Assembly (NCBI GenBank): GCA_009923965.1
Contig: RFSL01000077.1
Location: 1 to 5,278 of the forward strand
From: Flavobacteriia bacterium
GTDB lineage: Bacteria > Bacteroidota > Bacteroidia > Flavobacteriales_D > Crocinitomicaceae
Length of the DNA stretch: 5,278 nucleotides
Reading direction: 5' to 3'
This document shows, piece by piece, positions 1-5,278 of the stretch; the first letter of the stretch is position 1; each line of letters starts with the position of its first letter. The notes beneath the pieces were generated by a model, which ran no database searches, was not told the DNA's origin, and was given only the letters and a program-made list of their open reading frames with translations. A program made the position numbers and the translations under genes.

Positions 1-585
1 TTTTGCTTTGTAAAATATATCAACTGCATAATCTGTCGTGCCTCCACCCGGTAAACTTTTGTAAGATATTAATCCTGGATAACGAAGACTGCGAACATCT
101 ACATTAAATCTATTATAATAATATTCGCACCAACGCTCACCTGCTTGCTTTGAAATCCCGTATACTGTTAAAGGTTCCATTACTGTATATTGTGGAGTAT
201 TATCCAATGGAGTTGTCGGTCCAAATACTGCAATTGAACTTGGCCAAAAGATTTTTTTTACATATCCTTCTTTTGCTAAATCTAAAATAGTAAACAATCC
301 TTCCATATTTAGTTTCCACGCGAAATCTGGCTTTCGTTCTGCAGTTGCAGAAAGTAGCGCAGCAAGTAAATAAACTTCTTGAATGGAATTAGATATAATG
401 AACTCACGAATATCCTCGCGGTCTATAATATCCATTTTTTTGTAAGGACCATTTGCTATAAGCGCAGGACATTCATCTTTAATATCCGTAGCAAAGACTT
501 CAGCTATTCCATATTTTTTGCGCAACTCAATTACTAGTTCTATTCCAATTTGACCGCAAGCGCCAATAACAATAATTTTAGGCAT
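1..585 (-). CDS. tdh: L-threonine 3-dehydrogenase, SDR/epimerase type (partial, C-terminus missing)
   Basis: Oxidises L-threonine with NAD+ to 2-amino-3-ketobutyrate in the cytoplasm, the first step of threonine breakdown to glycine and acetyl-CoA. I translated 195 uninterrupted codons from ATG at 585 to the window edge; the family is about 310-320 residues, so roughly the last third is outside. The N-terminal Rossmann fold shows GxxGxxG (G8, G11, G14) and D34 at the end of the second strand, as expected for NAD binding. Family signatures follow: LLAALLSATAE (73-83), FWPSSIAVFGPTTP (113-126), the catalytic YxxxK (Y142, K146) within VYGISKQAGERWCEYY, and RYPGLIS...PGGGTTDYAVDIF (168-191). These motifs separate it from the zinc-dependent MDR-type Tdh of E. 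coli and from ordinary UDP-sugar epimerases. The start is fixed by the glycine motif lying eight residues in; an AAGAGA tract about 10 nt upstream may be a weak ribosome site. It is transcribed divergently from the tyrosine-degradation genes. Confidence 0.93.
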   Translation of the reverse strand, partial: MPKIIVIGACGQIGIELVIELRKKYGIAEVFATDIKDECPALIANGPYKKMDIIDREDIREFIISNSIQEVYLLAALLSATAERKPDFAWKLNMEGLFTILDLAKEGYVKKIFWPSSIAVFGPTTPLDNTPQYTVMEPLTVYGISKQAGERWCEYYYNRFNVDVRSLRYPGLISYKSLPGGGTTDYAVDIFYKAK

Positions 586-604
586 ATATTTATATCTCTT
601 ATTG

Positions 605-612
605 CAAAATTA
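605..612 (-). promoter_or_regulatory. Candidate Bacteroidota -7 box for tdh
   Basis: Read on the minus strand this is TAATTTTG, an exact match to the Bacteroidota sigma-A -7 consensus TAnnTTTG. It would place transcription start near 598-600 and leave a leader of only about 14 nt before the tdh ATG. I see no good -33 TTTG/TTG at the expected distance (the minus strand has only a partial TTAGTTC), so the call rests on one element plus its position. In DNA this AT-rich an 8-mer with two free positions can occur by chance. Confidence 0.45.
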
Positions 613-708
613 ACTTTCTGAATTCATTTTTAGAACTAAAAAATAAAAATTATCGCCTCGAATTCAAAAAGCTTATTTAGATGACTTATTTTAGTGAATT
701 GATTTTCT

Positions 709-716
709 TAAATTTG
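709..716 (+). promoter_or_regulatory. Candidate Bacteroidota -7 box for the hgd-hppD operon
   Basis: TAAATTTG matches the Bacteroidota -7 consensus TAnnTTTG exactly. Transcription would begin around 721-724, giving a leader of about 70 nt before the preferred ATG at 794, or about 14 nt before the alternative TTG at 737. No convincing -33 TTTG is seen upstream; 686-692 (TTATTTT) is the nearest T-rich tract. The position just upstream of the operon supports it; the missing partner element weakens it. Confidence 0.45.
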
Positions 717-793
717 TAGTAACTAGGATTAAATAATTGAATAGTAATTATAGCAAGAAGAATAATTCAACTAGCACTTTAAAACTAAATACA

Positions 794-1951
794 ATGCCTT
801 TTTACCATAAGCTTGGAAAAATACCACCAAAAAGACACACTGTTTTTAAAAATCCTGATGGTGGAATTTACCACGAACAATTATTTGGAACGATCGGATT
901 TGATGGAATGTCATCTTTACTCTATCATATTCAGCCACCTACAGCTGTAATAAAAATCGTACAACAAAAATCTGTGGCGCCAGAGATTGGTTTGGATAAA
1001 AATATGCAGATGCGAAGTCTACAAGGATTTAATGTTGAAGCAAAAGATGATTATTTAGAAAGTAGAACTCCGATGCTAGTAAATTCTGATGTTTACATAG
1101 AATTAGCAGCTCCTAAAAAATCAATGACAGCTTATTTCTATAAGAATGCTGATGCCGACGAGGTTATTTTTATTCACAAAGGAAGCGGGAAATTAAAAAC
1201 TCAATTGGGAAATATAGATTTTTCATACGGTGATTATTTGCTAATTCCAAGAGGAATGATTTATCAAATGCACTTCCAAAATGAAGAAAATCGGCTGTTG
1301 ATAATTCAATCTTTTCATCCAGTTTACACTCCAAAAAGATACAGAAATTGGTTTGGACAATTATTGGAACATTCTCCCTATTGCGAGAGAGATATTCGCG
1401 CACCTCATGAACTAGAAACACACAATGAAAATGGTGAGTTTTTAATAAAAATTAAGAAAGAAGACACGATGTACGATTATGTGTACGCGTATCATCCTTT
1501 TAATGTTGTAGGTTGGGACGGTTACAATTTTCCGTATGCATTTTCAATTCATAATTTTGAGCCGATTACTGGACGCGTACATCAACCGCCACCGGTACAT
1601 CAAACTTTTGAAACACAGGCTTTTGCAATTTGCTCATTTGTACCAAGAATGTATGATTACCATCCAGATGCCATTCCTTCACCTTACAATCACAGTAATA
1701 TTGATTCGGATGAAGTATTGTATTATGTTGATGGCGATTTTATGAGTAGAAATCACGTGGATAAAGGGCAAATAACACTCCACCCTTCTGGAATTCCACA
1801 TGGTCCGCATCCTGGAGCGTATGAAAGAAGTATTGGACAAAAAGAAACAAAAGAGCTTGCTGTTATGATTGATACTTTTAAACCTTTAAAATTAACAAAA
1901 CAAGCTTTAGGTATAGAAATGTCAGATTATATGAATTCTTGGGTACATTAA
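794..1951 (+). CDS. hmgA: Homogentisate 1,2-dioxygenase (short Bacteroidota form)
   Basis: An Fe(II) cupin-fold enzyme that opens the ring of homogentisate with O2 to give 4-maleylacetoacetate, the central step of tyrosine degradation, in the cytoplasm. From ATG 794 the product is 385 residues, shorter than the roughly 430-445 of animal and proteobacterial enzymes but usual for this branch. Recognisable stretches are the N-terminus YHKLGKIPPKRHT (4-16), EQLFGTxGFxGMSSLLYH (28-45), the first cupin-like domain with GDYLLIPRG (146-154), then VVGWDGYNFPYAFSIHNFEP (238-257), GRVHQPPPVHQTFE (260-273), and the metal-binding part YNHSNIDSDEVLYY (298-311) followed by GIPHGPHPG (333-341). By comparison with the human enzyme (H335, E341, H371), H300, E307 or D306, and H336 are the likely iron ligands. 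An open TTG start at 737 would add 19 Ser/Asn/Lys-rich residues; I reject it because family proteins begin at MPFYHKLG or its equivalent. It lies 12 nt before the HPPD gene that makes its substrate. Confidence 0.93.
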   Translation: MPFYHKLGKIPPKRHTVFKNPDGGIYHEQLFGTIGFDGMSSLLYHIQPPTAVIKIVQQKSVAPEIGLDKNMQMRSLQGFNVEAKDDYLESRTPMLVNSDVYIELAAPKKSMTAYFYKNADADEVIFIHKGSGKLKTQLGNIDFSYGDYLLIPRGMIYQMHFQNEENRLLIIQSFHPVYTPKRYRNWFGQLLEHSPYCERDIRAPHELETHNENGEFLIKIKKEDTMYDYVYAYHPFNVVGWDGYNFPYAFSIHNFEPITGRVHQPPPVHQTFETQAFAICSFVPRMYDYHPDAIPSPYNHSNIDSDEVLYYVDGDFMSRNHVDKGQITLHPSGIPHGPHPGAYERSIGQKETKELAVMIDTFKPLKLTKQALGIEMSDYMNSWVH

Positions 1952-1963
1952 TTAAAACAATAG

Positions 1964-3124
1964 ATGAATAAAGAGATAAAAAATATTGAATACGGTTTAG
2001 AAAAAATATTCGAGGGAGCGCAAGATTTTTTGCCCTTACTCGGAACAGATTACGTAGAATTTTATGTTGGAAATGCAAAACAAGCAGCACACTTTTATAA
2101 AACAGCTTTTGGATTTCAATCTCATGCATATGCAGGATTAGAAACTGGAATGAAAGACCGTGTTTCGTATGTTTTAAAGCAAGATAAAATTCGCTTGGTT
2201 TTAACAACTGCCTTAAAAAGTGAATCTCCAATCGGGGAACATGTAAAAAAACATGGCGATGGCGTTAAAATTATTGCCCTTTGGGTTGAAGACGCCAGAA
2301 GCGCTTATGAAGAAACGATGAAACGCGGCGCTAAATCATACCAAGAACCACTTGTTACAAATGATGCAAATGGCGAAGTTGTGAGTGCAGGAATTTATAC
2401 TTATGGAGAAACTGTTCATCTTTTTATTGAACGCAAAAATTACAAGGGAGAATTTTTACCCGGATTTGTAAAATGGGATTCTGATTATAATCCAAGTCCT
2501 GTGGGCTTAAAGTTTATTGATCACATGGTTGGAAATGTGGGCTGGGGAGAAATGAACACGTGGGTGAAATGGTACGAAGAAGTTATGGGATTTGTAAATT
2601 TCCTTTCTTTTGATGACAAACAAATTCATACTGAATATTCTGCTTTAATGTCTAAAGTAATGAGCAATGGAAACGGTCGTATTAAATTTCCGATAAACGA
2701 GCCTGCTAAAGCAAAGAAACGTTCACAAATTGAAGAATATTTAGACTTTTATGAGGGCTCAGGAGTGCAGCACATTGCTGTGGCAACAGATGATATTATT
2801 AAAACCGTATCACTTTTACGCGCCCGTGGAATTGATTTTTTATCAGCACCACCACAAGCATATTACGATGAAATACCTGCGCGTTTAGGTGAACACATGA
2901 AAATGATGAAGGAAGATATCAAAGAACTTCAAAGGCTTTCCATTATGATTGATGCCGATGAAGAAGGTTATCTGCTTCAGATTTTTACGAAACCTGTGGA
3001 AGATCGCCCGACCTTGTTTTTTGAAATTATTCAACGAATGGGAGCAAGAGGATTTGGAGCAGGAAATTTTAAAGCTTTGTTTGAATCGATTGAACGAGAA
3101 CAAGAAAAACGAGGAACTTTGTAG
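1964..3124 (+). CDS. hppD: 4-Hydroxyphenylpyruvate dioxygenase
   Basis: An Fe(II) vicinal-oxygen-chelate enzyme that converts 4-hydroxyphenylpyruvate and O2 to homogentisate and CO2, directly supplying the product of the preceding gene. The protein has 386 residues: an N-terminal VOC domain (about 25-160, beginning GTDYVEFYVGNAKQAAHFY) and a catalytic VOC domain (about 180-345). The three iron ligands are visible as H187 in IDHMVGNV, H270 in GVQHIAVAT and E354 in LFFEIIQR. Further family marks are YLDFYEGSGVQHIA (259-272), a run like FLSxPxxYY (292-301), LLQIFTKP (337-344) and the C-terminal lid GFGAGNFKALFESIE (363-377). The length and the GFGAGNF tail resemble the long, eukaryote-like form rather than the roughly 350-residue Pseudomonas form. 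It starts 12 nt after hmgA with no strong Shine-Dalgarno, which is common in Bacteroidota, and is presumably cotranscribed. A dioxygenase making hydroxymandelate is the main alternative; linkage to hmgA favours HPPD. Confidence 0.96.
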   Translation: MNKEIKNIEYGLEKIFEGAQDFLPLLGTDYVEFYVGNAKQAAHFYKTAFGFQSHAYAGLETGMKDRVSYVLKQDKIRLVLTTALKSESPIGEHVKKHGDGVKIIALWVEDARSAYEETMKRGAKSYQEPLVTNDANGEVVSAGIYTYGETVHLFIERKNYKGEFLPGFVKWDSDYNPSPVGLKFIDHMVGNVGWGEMNTWVKWYEEVMGFVNFLSFDDKQIHTEYSALMSKVMSNGNGRIKFPINEPAKAKKRSQIEEYLDFYEGSGVQHIAVATDDIIKTVSLLRARGIDFLSAPPQAYYDEIPARLGEHMKMMKEDIKELQRLSIMIDADEEGYLLQIFTKPVEDRPTLFFEIIQRMGARGFGAGNFKALFESIEREQEKRGTL

Positions 3125-3147
3125 GTTTGATTTAATAATTAAAAATC
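3125..3147. other. Convergent intergenic gap
   Basis: Only 23 nt separate the stop of hppD from the stop of the oppositely directed M16 gene. They hold an all-AT palindrome, TTTAAT-A-ATTAAA (3131-3143). The one-base loop and absence of G-C pairs make it a poor hairpin, so I do not call it a terminator. Transcription from each side may run into the other gene, or termination may use signals inside the coding ends. Confidence 0.5.
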
Positions 3148-4389
3148 CTAAGCATCAGCTAAATCAAATACCAATTCTGAAAGCGCTTCTTTTTTAAAAT
3201 ATTTTCTCGAGATTTCAAGTAGTTGGCTGCTGCTTATTTTATCAATTCCGTGATGGATTTCTGCAAGTGTATCAATTTGATTGAAAGCCAATAAACTTTT
3301 TCCCAAACCTTGCATTAGTCCAGCATTAGAATCCATGCCAAGAGCCAAATGTCCTTTTAGTTGGGCCTTAGCACGCTGTAACTGCAAAGATGAAAGTTCT
3401 TTTGTTTGAAAAACCTGCAGTTCTTTGTAAATAAGATCGATTGCTTTGTTCATGTTTTTTGCTTCTGAACCAACATAAATCTGCCAAAAACCAGTATCTG
3501 CAAATGTATTGTAACTCGCTTCAACACTGTAAGCCAATCCATATTTTTCTCTGACAGATAAATTTAAACGTGAATTTAATGCTGGTCCGCCTAAAATATT
3601 TATCAATAAAGACATCGCCATTCGATCATCACTTTTGTAACTTGGAGCAAGTCCACCAAGAACAGCATGCGACTGAAAATTTGCTTCCTTACTCCGCTTT
3701 TTAAAGGGGATATACGTATTAAAATCTGTCGGAATTTCTCTCTTTCCTGTTAGAGGCATTTCTTGTAAGGAAGCTAAAAGTAATTTTTCAAGTTTTGGGT
3801 AAGCTAAATTTCCAACATACGAAACCACTAAATTGTCAGCCGTAAAATAATTAGAAACAAAAGCAACAAGGTGTTTTTTTGTAAAATGTTCAACACTTTC
3901 CTTTGTGCCGAGGATATTATTTCCCAAGGGATGATTTTTAAATAACTCCGCCTCAAAATCGTCAAATATTTTATCTGAAGGACTATCCAAATAAGAGTTT
4001 AATTCGTCAAGAATCACCTCTTTTTCTTTTTCCAATTCCTTTTCAGGAAAAGTAGAATTTATAGAAATATCTGATAATAAATTAATGGCTTTTGCTGTAT
4101 GTTCTTTTGAGAATGAAGCATATAAACACAAATCTTCTTTTGCTGTGTAAGCATTTAGTTCGCCGCCAACAGCATCAATACAAGAAAGAATATTCAGTGC
4201 TTTGCGTGAAGTCGTTCCTTTAAAAACACAATGTTCAAGAAAATGCGCCAAGCCAACCTCATCTTTTTTTTCAAAACGTGAGCCTGCAGCAAAAAAATAG
4301 CCGAGATGGGCAACTTGATTTGGAACATTCAAGTACACAACGCGAACGCCATTTTTTAAAACATGACAACTTGGTTCAATTTGTTTCAT
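3148..4389 (-). CDS. M16 family zinc metallopeptidase (pitrilysin / processing-peptidase-like)
   Basis: A 413-residue protein of the size of one M16B subunit, related to the mitochondrial processing peptidase beta subunit and bacterial PqqL/YmxG-like proteases; the physiological substrate cannot be read from the sequence. The N-terminal domain has the inverted zinc motif HFLEH (H49, E52 as catalytic base, H53) in VGLAHFLEHCVFKGT, and the distal zinc ligand E129 in KEVILDEL, 76 residues after H53 as in the processing peptidases, so this half is predicted to be active. GGELNAYTAKEDLCLYA (75-91) is also typical. The C-terminal domain carries ALNSRLN...VREKYGLAYS (270-288) with the conserved R280 and Y287 that bind substrate backbone. 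No signal peptide or lipobox is seen at the start (MKQIEPSCHVLKNGVRVVY), so it is probably cytoplasmic. Its ATG overlaps the pdxH stop by one base (TAATG), suggesting translational coupling. Some Bacteroidota carry paired M16 genes; no partner is here. Confidence 0.92.
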   Translation of the reverse strand: MKQIEPSCHVLKNGVRVVYLNVPNQVAHLGYFFAAGSRFEKKDEVGLAHFLEHCVFKGTTSRKALNILSCIDAVGGELNAYTAKEDLCLYASFSKEHTAKAINLLSDISINSTFPEKELEKEKEVILDELNSYLDSPSDKIFDDFEAELFKNHPLGNNILGTKESVEHFTKKHLVAFVSNYFTADNLVVSYVGNLAYPKLEKLLLASLQEMPLTGKREIPTDFNTYIPFKKRSKEANFQSHAVLGGLAPSYKSDDRMAMSLLINILGGPALNSRLNLSVREKYGLAYSVEASYNTFADTGFWQIYVGSEAKNMNKAIDLIYKELQVFQTKELSSLQLQRAKAQLKGHLALGMDSNAGLMQGLGKSLLAFNQIDTLAEIHHGIDKISSSQLLEISRKYFKKEALSELVFDLADA

Positions 4390-4391
4390 TA
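4387..4391 (-). promoter_or_regulatory. TAATG stop/start overlap coupling pdxH to the M16 gene
   Basis: On the minus strand the pdxH stop TAA (4391-4389) and the M16 start ATG (4389-4387) share one base. The preceding sequence (CGTAAAAATCC) has no strong Shine-Dalgarno. Ribosomes finishing pdxH could therefore restart at once on the peptidase, which would tie the amounts of the two proteins together. The overlap is seen directly; the coupling is inferred. Confidence 0.6.
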
Positions 4392-5033
4392 AGGATTTTT
4401 ACGGTAATTTATCCATTTTCCATCTATAAATTCATAGCAACAGCGATCGTGTAAACGTGAAGGTCGACCTTGCCAAAATTCTATAGTGTTTGGTTTTAAA
4501 GCATACCCACCCCAATGTGGAGGACGCGTAACTTTTTCTGGAAATTGACTATTCAATGCCTCCAATCTAGTTATTAAATCTTCACGGTCATTGAGTTTTT
4601 CAGATTGATTTGAGGCCCAAGCTGACAATTGACTTTGACGTGGGCGACTTTCAAAATAAGCATCACTTTCAAGAGCAGGAATTTTTTGTACGTTACCTTC
4701 AATTCTAATTTGGCGTTCTAAACCTGGCCAAAAAAATAAAAGAGCTGCCATCGGATTTTTTTCTAAATCAGTTCCTTTCTGGCTTTCATAATTTGTGTAA
4801 AAAACAAACTCAGAATCCCTTAATTCTTTTAAATAAACAATTCTAGAACTCACTTTCAAGGAACCTGGCGAAACCGTAGAAAGAGAGCAGGCATTTGGTT
4901 CTAGTTCGTTCTTAACATTTGCTTCATCAAACCATTTTATGAATTCATCAAAAGGATTTTCTCCAAAAACATTTGCTAGATTTCCTTTTTCAAAATCTTT
5001 GTGTGAATCGCGTAATTTTTGAATCCAATCCAT
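4389..5033 (-). CDS. pdxH: Pyridoxamine 5'-phosphate oxidase
   Basis: An FMN-dependent oxidase that converts pyridoxamine or pyridoxine 5'-phosphate to pyridoxal 5'-phosphate with O2, serving PLP synthesis and salvage in the cytoplasm; normally a homodimer. The 214 residues match the family's usual length. Visible family marks: NPFDEFIKWFDEA (26-38), EPNACSLSTV (45-54), SSRIVYLKEL (62-71), FVFYTNYESQKGTDLEKNP (76-94), FFWPGLERQIRIEG (100-113, FMN region), SDAYFESRPRQSQLSAWAS (123-141), RPPHWGGYALKPNTIEFWQG (170-189) and RPSRLHDR (190-197), where R193 and H195 correspond to the active-site pair R197/H199 of E. coli PdxH. Two places are unusual: SPGSLKVSS (55-63) where most relatives have a DGxPSS type turn, and the end WINYRKNP where the usual end is close to WxxxRLAP. 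The gene starts 3 nt after the stop of the preceding partial gene and overlaps the M16 start by one base. Confidence 0.96.
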   Translation of the reverse strand: MDWIQKLRDSHKDFEKGNLANVFGENPFDEFIKWFDEANVKNELEPNACSLSTVSPGSLKVSSRIVYLKELRDSEFVFYTNYESQKGTDLEKNPMAALLFFWPGLERQIRIEGNVQKIPALESDAYFESRPRQSQLSAWASNQSEKLNDREDLITRLEALNSQFPEKVTRPPHWGGYALKPNTIEFWQGRPSRLHDRCCYEFIDGKWINYRKNP

Positions 5034-5036
5034 TGT

Positions 5037-5278
5037 CTATTCTTCTTTATCGGAAAATTCATCAGAAATTTCACTTTCATCTTCCTTATTAATTTCTAAG
5101 GCTTCTTTTAAATCATCAAAATCAGTTCCCGGAGCACTAAAAATCTCTCCTATTGATTTCGGTGGATTTTCTTCAGTATCAATTTTAGATTTTTTTCCAA
5201 GTAAAGCAACTTCTTCTTCTTTGTATGGGAAAATCTCAATTATTGGAGAAGCAATAATGGAAATAATTTGATAATCTA
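5037..5278 (-). CDS. Unrecognised protein with acidic C-terminal tail (partial, N-terminus missing)
   Basis: I translated 79 uninterrupted codons from the right edge down to a TAG stop at 5039-5037. The visible part begins DYQIISIIASPIIEIFPY, a short hydrophobic beta-like stretch, then passes through a Lys/Glu-rich, probably unstructured linker with KPPK-like residues (PPKSIGEIFSAPGTDFDDL) and ends in a strongly acidic tail (EDESEISDEFSDKEE). I do not recognise the family and the start is outside the window. That it is a real gene rests on the long open frame at the edge, plausible composition, and the 3-nt spacing to the pdxH ATG, which is what operon genes show here. Low-complexity acidic ends are often poorly conserved, so the identity must come from the missing part. 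No function is proposed. Confidence 0.6.
   Translation of the reverse strand, partial: DYQIISIIASPIIEIFPYKEEEVALLGKKSKIDTEENPPKSIGEIFSAPGTDFDDLKEALEINKEDESEISDEFSDKEE

Larger units (their letters stand above)
586..793. promoter_or_regulatory. Divergent intergenic control region between tdh and hgd
   Basis: This 208-nt AT-rich stretch separates two divergently transcribed catabolic genes and must hold promoters for both. It contains one TAnnTTTG match facing each way (605-612 minus, 709-716 plus). GAATTCA occurs twice, at 620-626 and 660-666, in the same orientation and exactly 40 nt apart; the first copy is inside the palindrome TGAATTCA (619-626). Such spacing is compatible with a protein binding one helix face, but the repeat is short and no known operator is recognised. 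The last 57 nt (737-793) are also an open in-frame extension of hgd from a TTG codon, which I treat as leader rather than coding. Confidence 0.5.

Noticed and set aside
1..585. UDP-glucose 4-epimerase or another sugar epimerase as the identity of the left-edge gene
   Set aside because: The Rossmann and YxxxK motifs fit any extended SDR, but LLAALLSATAE, FWPSSIAVFGPTTP and PGGGTTDYAVDIF are specific to SDR-type threonine dehydrogenase.
586..793. Riboswitch or small RNA in the divergent region
   Set aside because: I see no GC-rich paired stems or known riboswitch core; the stretch is simple AT-rich promoter DNA.
1170..1421. Open minus-strand frame of 83 codons inside hmgA
   Set aside because: It lies wholly antisense to a well-conserved dioxygenase, has no promoter or ribosome site, and its composition looks like a shadow translation.
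1878..2231. Open minus-strand frame of 117 codons across the hmgA-hppD junction
   Set aside because: It overlaps both conserved genes and the product has the Leu/Phe/Ile-rich composition expected of antisense AT-rich coding DNA; no family resemblance.
3131..3143. Perfect AT palindrome between the convergent genes, a possible bidirectional terminator
   Set aside because: The stem is six A-T pairs with a one-base loop and no G-C pair; it would not form a stable hairpin and is expected often in DNA this AT-rich.
2949..3197. Plus-strand frame of 82 codons running over the end of hppD into the M16 gene
   Set aside because: It is out of frame with hppD and antisense to M16, both strongly supported, and shows no recognisable motif.
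1..5278. Mobile element, CRISPR array, phage or defence island
   Set aside because: No transposase, integrase, terminal repeats, spaced direct repeats or tRNA was found; the genes are ordinary metabolic ones with even composition across the window.

Overview
The window looks like chromosomal DNA of an AT-rich member of the Bacteroidota, most likely the Flavobacteriales. Three things point there. The L-threonine dehydrogenase is the epimerase-like short-chain type known from Flavobacterium. The homogentisate dioxygenase is the short form that begins 'MPFYHKLGKIPPKRHT'. Both divergent promoters have a match to the Bacteroidota -7 element TAnnTTTG, while Shine-Dalgarno sites are weak or absent. 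This assignment is an inference from protein style and signals; no 16S or other marker is present.

Layout. Positions 1-585 (minus) hold the N-terminal 195 codons of an L-threonine 3-dehydrogenase, cut by the window edge. Positions 586-793 are a divergent control region with one candidate -7 box facing each way. Positions 794-1951 and 1964-3124 (plus) form a two-gene tyrosine-degradation operon: homogentisate 1,2-dioxygenase, then 4-hydroxyphenylpyruvate dioxygenase 12 nt later. After a 23-nt convergent gap, the minus strand carries an M16 zinc peptidase (3148-4389), a pyridoxamine 5'-phosphate oxidase (4389-5033) and the acidic C-terminal end of an unrecognised protein (5037-5278, cut by the edge). 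These three are read in the order unknown protein, pdxH, M16 and are packed with a 3-nt gap and a 1-nt stop/start overlap, so they are probably one operon whose promoter lies beyond the right edge.

How the genes work together. HPPD makes homogentisate from 4-hydroxyphenylpyruvate, and HGD opens its ring to 4-maleylacetoacetate. The last enzymes (isomerase and fumarylacetoacetase) and the aminotransferase are not in the window. The divergent threonine dehydrogenase starts another amino-acid catabolic route, so the shared 208-nt region may coordinate amino-acid use. PdxH supplies PLP, the cofactor of aminotransferases and of the 2-amino-3-ketobutyrate CoA ligase that acts after threonine dehydrogenase, but it lies in a separate convergent operon and a regulatory link is not shown.

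I see no mobile element, CRISPR array, RNA gene, toxin-antitoxin pair or defence gene. This is an ordinary metabolic region. The findings are modest: metal-ligand spacing in HGD, a start-site question, sequence oddities in PdxH, and an unidentified acidic-tailed operon partner.
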